This document shows positions 32,172 to 36,929 of a DNA stretch of 36,929 nucleotides, in pieces. Position 1 is the stretch's first letter, and every line of letters begins with the position of its first letter. The position numbers and the translations under genes were made by a program. The notes under the pieces are model-generated. The model saw nothing but the letters and a program-made list of their open reading frames with translations, was not told the DNA's origin and ran no database searches. Origin of the DNA: an uncultured Microbulbifer sp. (GTDB lineage Bacteria > Pseudomonadota > Gammaproteobacteria > Pseudomonadales > Cellvibrionaceae); assembly GCF_913055755.1 (NCBI RefSeq), contig NZ_CAJXKH010000027.1:1-36929 (forward strand). The letters are read 5' to 3'.

Positions 32172-32981
32172 ATGTCGCCGCGCAACCTTGATCCGGATAA
32201 AAACTTGATCCACCGCGCCTGGCAGAAAGTTCCCAGCTTTTTCGCCAGTAATGATGTGGCGCCGGGAAAAGGCTCTGGACTCAGCCAGGCAGAGATCGAC
32301 CAGGCAGTTGCCTCTGTCTTCAGCAGTGGCCCGTCCTACTATTACGTGCTGGATTTCCACAATGTGCACAAACCGATGTACCTGAGCCCATCGGTCAGAT
32401 CACTGCTGGGACTGGATCCCGACAACAGCACCATCCAGGACATTATCAATTGCGTACATCCGGATGACCTTGCGTTTGTCGCCGCGGCAGAAGAGACAGC
32501 CATACGTTTGCTGCACCGCATCGGTATGCAGCAGGTCAGGCAATATAAAATCTCCTACTGCTTCCGCCTGAAAACCGCCGACCAGGGTTACCGGCTGTTC
32601 AATCACCAGTGCGTGATTCTCGCCACCGACGAAAATGACGGGGTAGCCAGAGCGCTTGGTATTCACACGGATATCACCCACCTCACCGCAGAAAACAATT
32701 ACAAGCTGTCCCTGCTGCATTTACTCGGGGGCGAAAGCTACCTCAAGGTGGATGTGCTGAACGACGGCGAACCGGTAGTGAGCCAACCGTCCATTTTCAG
32801 TCCCCGCGAGATGGAGGTCGTCCGGCTGCTGGCCAGTGGTCTCACCAGTGCAGAGATCGCCGCGGAGCTGGGCATTGCCGAGAACACGGTAAAAAATCAC
32901 CGCAAGAACATTCTCAAAAGGGCGGGCTGCAAAACCACCGGCCAGCTGGTTTCCAGGTGCATTGGCGAGGGACTGATCTGA
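32172..32981 (+). CDS. PAS-domain LuxR-family regulator 2
   Basis: A 269-residue paralogue of the preceding protein with the same plan. PAS-like region: about 42-175 (VASVFSSGPSYYYVLDFHNV, CVHPDDLAFVAAAEETA, YCFRLKTADQGYRLFNHQCV, GIHTDITHLT). LuxR-type DNA-binding domain: about 208-265 (FSPREMEVVRLLASGLTSAE, IAAELGIAENTVKNHRKNIL). The two proteins differ most in the N-terminal 40 residues and the linker. They may form heterodimers or divide target genes. The ribosome binding site is weak, and expression may depend on the upstream promoter. The paralogues arose by tandem duplication followed by substantial divergence. Confidence 0.88.
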   Translation: MSPRNLDPDKNLIHRAWQKVPSFFASNDVAPGKGSGLSQAEIDQAVASVFSSGPSYYYVLDFHNVHKPMYLSPSVRSLLGLDPDNSTIQDIINCVHPDDLAFVAAAEETAIRLLHRIGMQQVRQYKISYCFRLKTADQGYRLFNHQCVILATDENDGVARALGIHTDITHLTAENNYKLSLLHLLGGESYLKVDVLNDGEPVVSQPSIFSPREMEVVRLLASGLTSAEIAAELGIAENTVKNHRKNILKRAGCKTTGQLVSRCIGEGLI

Positions 32982-33033
32982 AGAACAAGCACGGGCTGGG
33001 GTTGCAAACCCTGAATACGAATCCAGTCACGCT

Positions 33034-33243
33034 CGGCGGCAAATAGGCCCCAAATGGCTATTGCTGCCGCGGTGAAGTAAGCGCAAGCTAACCCCTGAGC
33101 ACTTTCCCCGACCATCTCACAGGGGCCGGGGAATTGCAGGGAAGCTGCGCTCACCAACAGACGATCATCCTGTGAGTTGGTTCAGCCGCAAGGCTGGCTC
33201 TGGGTAGGCCAGGAAGGCTTGCCACAGGGCCTTTTTGTTTTTT
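33034..33243 (+). ncRNA. Candidate structured RNA with intrinsic terminator
   Basis: Between the second regulator and DUF2237 lies a chain of strong helices on the plus strand. Hairpin 1 spans 33034-33069 (CGGCGGC...GCTGCCG). Hairpin 2 is a long rod, 33071-33155, with five successive matching segments: GGTGA/TCACC, GCGC/GCGC, AGCT/AGCT, CCCTG/CAGGG and TTCCCCG/CGGGGAA. A GCAA-tetraloop hairpin follows (CAGCC/GGCTG, 33183-33196), and then a terminator. Alternative pairing CCCCTG/CAGGGG inside the rod would be exclusive with part of it, so two states are possible. No coding frame fits. I do not recognise a named family; 6S, SRP, RNase P and CsrB-type RNAs do not match. It could be an independent small RNA or the 3' end of the regulator transcript. 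Confidence 0.55.
33206..33243 (+). terminator. Intrinsic terminator
   Basis: AGGCC (33206-33210) pairs with GGCCT (33228-33232), or alternatively AAGGC (33214-33218) with GCCTT (33229-33233). The run CTTTTTGTTTTTT follows on the plus strand. It ends the candidate RNA, or the regulator transcript, before the convergent DUF2237 gene. Confidence 0.75.
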
Positions 33244-33261
33244 CCGCTCCCCACACCTGTC

Positions 33262-33651
33262 TCAGTTCAGGTCCACGGCATACTGGCGCAGCAGCGCCAG
33301 GGGAACGATTTCCAGCGCGCGTTTGTGTGTCCGCTGCAGGTAGACCCGCGGTGCCATATCCGCCTGCTGCGCTTCCAGCCAGCGCGCCGCACACAGGCAC
33401 CAGCGATCTCCCGCATGCAGACCGGGAAAACCAAACTCCTCCACCGGCGTGGTCAGGTCATTGCCCTGTGCCCGGGAAAATTTCAGAAAATCTTCCGTTA
33501 CCTCCACACACACGGTGTGAGATCCCAGATCCTGTTCGTTGGTGTTGCAGCAGCCGTCGCGGAAAAAACCCGTGAGCGGGTCGGCACTGCATTCCAGTAG
33601 CGGGTCATCGAATACATTGACGGATTCGTTCATTTCCAGTGCCATCGCCAT
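33262..33651 (-). CDS. DUF2237 family protein
   Basis: A 129-residue soluble protein with the full DUF2237 signature: CSADPLTGFFRDGCCNTNEQ, DLGSHTVCVEVTEDFLKFS, QGNDLTTPVEEFGFPGLHAG and GDRWCLCAARWLEA, ending HKRALEIVPLALLRQYA. The conserved Cys residues (FRDGCC, WCLCAARW) suggest a metal or redox site, but the function of the family is unknown to me. The ATG at 33651 has GGGAG seven bases upstream; ATGs at 33645 and 33633 are alternatives that would trim a few residues. It converges with the candidate RNA. Confidence 0.93.
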   Translation of the reverse strand: MAMALEMNESVNVFDDPLLECSADPLTGFFRDGCCNTNEQDLGSHTVCVEVTEDFLKFSRAQGNDLTTPVEEFGFPGLHAGDRWCLCAARWLEAQQADMAPRVYLQRTHKRALEIVPLALLRQYAVDLN

Positions 33652-33728
33652 GATCCATCTCCCTTTATCTGATCCTTGAGTGCGATATCCAGCATTGCTT
33701 GTGAGAAATTCTCGGCCGCTCTGCGGCC

Positions 33729-34829
33729 TCAACCGTTTTCCGTTTCCCTGGTCAGTGCAATACGCTCCTGCAGGTGCGGATGGGTGCTCAGGTAATCCTG
33801 CCAGCCGCGCGCATCTTCTTCTTCGACACCTGTCTCCGAATCCGGCTCGTCGCCCTCATCGCAGTGGAGGTTACCGTCACACAGCTTCAGTTCATGGCTG
33901 TGGTGCAGCTTGGTCAGGATAGCCCCGAGGGCTGCAGCGGGGCGCTCCTGTTCCCGCAGCAGTTCCACCGCGTAAGCATCGGATTCAAGCTCGAACCCGC
34001 GCGAATAGGACAACTGGGTAAATATTACCGGCGCGGTGATCAGCAGGTCACCCAGCGCGGATACATCGCCACTGATCATGGCAAAGGTCAGGCTGAGGGC
34101 GGAACCCTGGATGACCTGGCGCAGGGAGTGGCGATTTTTGACGTGCGCCAGTTCGTGACCAAAGACGGCGATAACCTCGTCGGAATTCGCCATCAACTCG
34201 ACGATTTCATCGGTAAAAATAATGGTGCCATCCGGCAGCGCGAAAGCATTCGCGCCCATATCGCCACCGCCGTAAAAACGCAGCTTGTCGATGGGGTACT
34301 CCGGCACCGCGGCCTGAATGTCTTCACGAATCACCTGCTGGCGATCCTCGCTGAGGGCGGTTTCGTGCAGGGAATACTCTTCGAGTAATGACAGGGTCTC
34401 CCTCGACGAACGGTCCAGGATATTGTCCGGCAGCTGGTAGGCCAGTGCCTTGCTGCCGGCGGGCAATCCCCAGAAGAAATAGCCGGCAATAATCCCGGCA
34501 ACCACCACCGTCGCCATCACCACCATCAGCAGGTGCTGCTCCAGGCGGTCGATCAGGCCGGACACCTTGCCGCCCACCAGGCCGTCGAGTTGCTGCAGGT
34601 TTTCGTGATCGCTGCTTTCCAGCTGCCCGGCAAAGCCGTCAAAGGTGACATAGCGCGGGGTGCGCCCGATGCGGGGTGAAAGGTGTACCGCGCTCAGGGG
34701 CAGGTTGAGCTGTTCCACTTCACCCGCAATCAGGTACACCCGCTCGTCGAGCAGGTGCAACTGCGCCGGGAGCGCGGCGCTGCTGGCGCCGTCCTCCCAT
34801 TTACCGGAAATGGTAATAGCCTGGCTCAA
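33729..34829 (-). CDS. Membrane-anchored M48 metalloprotease
   Basis: A 366-residue protein. An N-terminal beta-rich cytoplasmic part (about 1-85) is followed by a membrane helix (about 100-122). The M48 peptidase domain has the zinc motif GHELAHVKNRH (HExxH, His225 and His229, Glu226) and the third-ligand region ELESDAYAVELL. An acidic stretch with two Cys (LCDGNLHCDEGDEPDSE) lies before the C-terminus, and THPHLQERI matches the M48 end pattern. It probably degrades damaged periplasmic or membrane proteins. The start is TTG at 34829 (GGAAG upstream), overlapping the DUF898 stop by four bases, so the two are translationally coupled and may work together. The coupled pair, YjgN-like membrane protein plus M48 protease, is a known arrangement in proteobacteria as I recall. 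Confidence 0.88.
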   Translation of the reverse strand: MSQAITISGKWEDGASSAALPAQLHLLDERVYLIAGEVEQLNLPLSAVHLSPRIGRTPRYVTFDGFAGQLESSDHENLQQLDGLVGGKVSGLIDRLEQHLLMVVMATVVVAGIIAGYFFWGLPAGSKALAYQLPDNILDRSSRETLSLLEEYSLHETALSEDRQQVIREDIQAAVPEYPIDKLRFYGGGDMGANAFALPDGTIIFTDEIVELMANSDEVIAVFGHELAHVKNRHSLRQVIQGSALSLTFAMISGDVSALGDLLITAPVIFTQLSYSRGFELESDAYAVELLREQERPAAALGAILTKLHHSHELKLCDGNLHCDEGDEPDSETGVEEEDARGWQDYLSTHPHLQERIALTRETENG

Positions 34830-36274
34830 AACCCGACTTCCATATCAAATACATCACCGAATTCTTCACCGAAGGCGGATTCATCCGGCTGGCTGATCGC
34901 CGCGAACTTGTCCAGATCCTGGGCAACATCCACTGCGATATGTTCTGCCGCATAGCGGGCGAGGCGTACCTTGGCCCAGGGGATGAACAGCCCGAGGGTC
35001 AGCACAGTGAACAGGAGGTTGCTCACCATCAACCAGCCGAACCCTTTCATTTCGTACTTGGCCTTGAAGTCGTGGGAAGACAGGCTCAGGTTATTGAACA
35101 CCACATTATTGATGTTGGTGACAAAATAGAGCACGCCGAGCCCGTATCCCAGGAGCACGCCAACAGTACTGGGGATTGGCGTCAAATAAGCAAGCAGCCC
35201 ACCGGCAATTACACCCAGTACGGTGACGGCAAAGGCAATAAGACACAGCCCGTAAAAATCCCCCACCTTGGCGCGGAAGGAAAAGCTCTGGTTACCGTAG
35301 CGGTGGTTTTCCACCACGTACTGCTTCTGCTTGTACAGGGAAAACGGAATCAGCAGGCCCAGGCTCAAACCAGCCAGCAGCGGCCAGCCGATATAGGTGA
35401 TCAGCGCATTGCCGTATTTACCAACAAAGCGGAAACGGATATTGCGGTAAGTACTGTTGCGCGCGTAAAACGCGAAGGTGCGATTGATGACCCAGGGGAA
35501 GATGAATACAAAACTCAGACTCAGCGCCACTGCGACGAGCGGGTAGAAATTCTGCAACAGCATAAACACGATCAGCAGGCCCACGGCGATCAGGCGACCG
35601 ATCAGCATTTTTACCGGGTCTGCGGTAAAGGCAAAGCTGGCACCATCCAGGCTGGTGTTGCCGTAGAAGTACTGCGCGTTGCGTACCTTCGCCCAGGGGG
35701 CATAGATACCCAGGGTAACGATGGTGAGCAGGATGTTCACGATCCAGATCTTGAAGTACTCGTAGCCCTCACCGGTAAACACAAAACCCACGTGGCGCTT
35801 GCCGGCCGGCTTGTCCGCCCCGGATCCGCCGCCCAGTGGGGGCTGCCCGGCACCCGCGGGCGCGGCCTGCTGCGGCGCTGCGGATTGTGTACGCGCGGCA
35901 GCATCCGCCGCGGCACCCGCTGTAGCGGTTTCCCGGGCGCCGGAAGCCGCCTGCTTTTGCGCGCTTGCCATTGCTGCGCTCTCCACCGGCTCGCTGGTGG
36001 CCGCTGGCTTGCCGCTGGCCGCAGCCTCTGTGGCAGCCTCGGCAGTCGCCGGCGCGACGATTGCATCGATCCCCAGGTCCCGCAGTTTTTTCTGGTAGCT
36101 CAGGGCCAGGTCGCGGGGAACATCCCGCTTAACGATAGCGGGGGCACGGGCGAACATGGCTTCCGCGCGCTCCTGGCCGATTCCCGCGTAGCGGGCCAGT
36201 GCGGCCACCGCTTCCTCACGGCTCTTCCCCCCAAAGGCGTTACCGCTGATTTTTACATTGTATTTATTGTTCAC
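34826..36274 (-). CDS. DUF898 (YjgN-like) membrane protein with N-terminal extension
   Basis: A 482-residue protein in three parts. The N-terminal module (about 1-75; YNVKISGNAFGGKSREEAVA, ALARYAGIGQERAEAMF, AIVKRDVPRDLALSYQKKLR) is a soluble helical/beta unit also seen at the N-terminus of other membrane proteins. An Ala/Gln-rich low-complexity linker spans about 76-160. The DUF898 domain (about 165-460) has multiple membrane helices and an internal duplication: GIYAPWAKVRNAQYF and GLFIPWAKVRLARYA. The start is GTG at 36274 (AAGGA seven bases upstream). An ATG nearby reads only five codons. DUF898 proteins have no established function to my knowledge. It overlaps the M48 gene. Confidence 0.87.
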   Translation of the reverse strand: MNNKYNVKISGNAFGGKSREEAVAALARYAGIGQERAEAMFARAPAIVKRDVPRDLALSYQKKLRDLGIDAIVAPATAEAATEAAASGKPAATSEPVESAAMASAQKQAASGARETATAGAAADAAARTQSAAPQQAAPAGAGQPPLGGGSGADKPAGKRHVGFVFTGEGYEYFKIWIVNILLTIVTLGIYAPWAKVRNAQYFYGNTSLDGASFAFTADPVKMLIGRLIAVGLLIVFMLLQNFYPLVAVALSLSFVFIFPWVINRTFAFYARNSTYRNIRFRFVGKYGNALITYIGWPLLAGLSLGLLIPFSLYKQKQYVVENHRYGNQSFSFRAKVGDFYGLCLIAFAVTVLGVIAGGLLAYLTPIPSTVGVLLGYGLGVLYFVTNINNVVFNNLSLSSHDFKAKYEMKGFGWLMVSNLLFTVLTLGLFIPWAKVRLARYAAEHIAVDVAQDLDKFAAISQPDESAFGEEFGDVFDMEVGF

Positions 36275-36406
36275 TGGACATTCCTTGGTCGATAATCACT
36301 TTTATCATTTTGGCGCCACCATGATGCCACATTCCCACGGGGACACATATTGTTCATTTTACGAGCAACCCCACCAGGAAAAGCGCCAGACAACCACAGG
36401 GAAACC

Positions 36407-36874
36407 ATGCACCTTCGGCGATACCGGAATGGCCTGAATCACTGCCTCTGGGCACTGCTGGTCTGCTTCCTGGCAGTCCGCGGCCTGGTGCCCGCCGGTT
36501 TTATGCCCGCTCCCCTGTCCACCGGCGGCCCCTACCAGCTGTGTCACGGCGACAGTCGCGCGGCGCAGCTACTGAACAGCCTGCAGGCATCCCCGGTACA
36601 CGAAGTCCAGCCCGGTAGCCATCACGACGGTCATCACCAGGACCACCAGGGTACACACGGCGCCGGCCACGATCACGACCCGGCCACCGCCAAGCATTTT
36701 GCCGACAGTACCTGTGCCTTTGCCGCCGCAGCCACCGGCAGTGTGGCCGGTGAACCCGCTTTCCCGGAAACCCGGGGTCTCCGCTCCAGCCTCGGCACCG
36801 CCGCACCGCGACACTTGCGTATCCGGCCCACCTATTTCACTCCACCTGGGCGCGCCCCGCCGGCATTTTCCTGA
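36407..36874 (+). CDS. DUF2946 family His-rich protein
   Basis: A 155-residue protein with an N-terminal membrane segment (CLWALLVCFLAVRGLVPAGF) and the family phrases RGLVPAGFMPAP, QLCHGD and CAFAAAA, ending in PPGRAPPAFS. The central part is His/Asp-rich (SHHDGHHQDHQGTHGAGHDH), suggesting copper or zinc binding outside the cytoplasm. DUF2946 genes often precede copper-related TonB receptors, which could lie beyond the window edge. The ATG at 36407 (AGGG upstream) is chosen over an in-frame ATG at 36350 that lacks a ribosome binding site and would add a polar leader. Confidence 0.82.
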   Translation: MHLRRYRNGLNHCLWALLVCFLAVRGLVPAGFMPAPLSTGGPYQLCHGDSRAAQLLNSLQASPVHEVQPGSHHDGHHQDHQGTHGAGHDHDPATAKHFADSTCAFAAAATGSVAGEPAFPETRGLRSSLGTAAPRHLRIRPTYFTPPGRAPPAFS

Positions 36875-36907
36875 TCCTGCAATAACTCCAAACAACTCCT
36901 GGTGCAC

Positions 36908-36929
36908 CCCGCCGGTTACTACCGGCGGG
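36908..36929 (+). terminator. Hairpin at the window end, probable terminator
   Basis: CCCGCCGGT (36908-36916) pairs perfectly with ACCGGCGGG (36921-36929) around a 4-base loop, 33 bases after the DUF2946 stop. The window ends at the stem, so a T-run cannot be seen. Confidence 0.6.

Noticed and set aside
33034..33243. 6S RNA, SRP RNA, RNase P RNA or CsrB/RsmZ-type RNA as identity of the structured region
   Set aside because: The fold is a chain of separate hairpins, unlike the single 6S rod; the SRP and RNase P signature sequences are missing; only two or three GGA loop motifs are present, too few for a CsrB-type RNA.

Overview
The window looks like chromosomal DNA of a GC-rich marine gammaproteobacterium. 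Microbulbifer or a close relative in the Cellvibrionales is my best guess, from the overall gene families (FecI/FecR with a TonB-dependent receptor, RlmJ, DUF2237, YjgN-like DUF898, DUF2946) and the style of the TPR/ExbBD operon. This is inference; no rRNA or other phylogenetic marker is present.

Layout. (1) 1-2230 is clearly AT-richer than the rest and holds small genes of unknown function plus a short S26 signal-peptidase-like protein that lacks the expected catalytic lysine. It looks like acquired DNA. (2) 2359-2793 encodes a charged periplasmic coiled-coil protein, facing the FecR-FecI-TonB receptor signalling unit (2869-7359, minus) across a bidirectional terminator. (3) rlmJ lies at 7509-8348. 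(4) 8542-21534 holds two divergent operons that appear to form one envelope redox system. The leftward operon encodes an HzsA-related cytochrome lipoprotein, an SH3 plus barrel protein, an outer-membrane barrel, a TlpA-like thioredoxin, a DUF4266 lipoprotein and a DUF3570 barrel. The rightward operon encodes a c-type cytochrome, a diheme LamG protein, a Tat-exported DUF1501-like protein and the flavin transferase ApbE. The DUF3570 protein carries a DxxSGAS motif that fits the ApbE target consensus, so the locus may contain both the flavin-attaching enzyme and its substrate. (5) 21634-31057 encodes a Tol/TonB/Glt-like envelope machine: a coiled-coil exported protein, three TPR proteins, a small exported protein, ExbB, two ExbD proteins and an AgmX/TonB-like protein. 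One ExbD lacks the channel aspartate. (6) 31292-32981 carries tandem PAS-LuxR regulators behind a CRP-like site, followed by a strongly structured candidate RNA with its own terminator (33034-33243). (7) 33262-36874 holds DUF2237, an M48 metalloprotease coupled to a DUF898 membrane protein, and a His-rich DUF2946 protein.

A dispersed palindromic element occurs three times (two modules at 16124-16371, one at 28056-28151). The modules share a 26-nt core, fixed loop sequences and fixed geometry. Their outer arms differ in sequence from copy to copy, yet each pair is perfectly self-complementary. One double copy lies in frame inside the start of the LamG cytochrome gene, in front of its lipoprotein signal; the single copy splits the TPR/ExbB operon.
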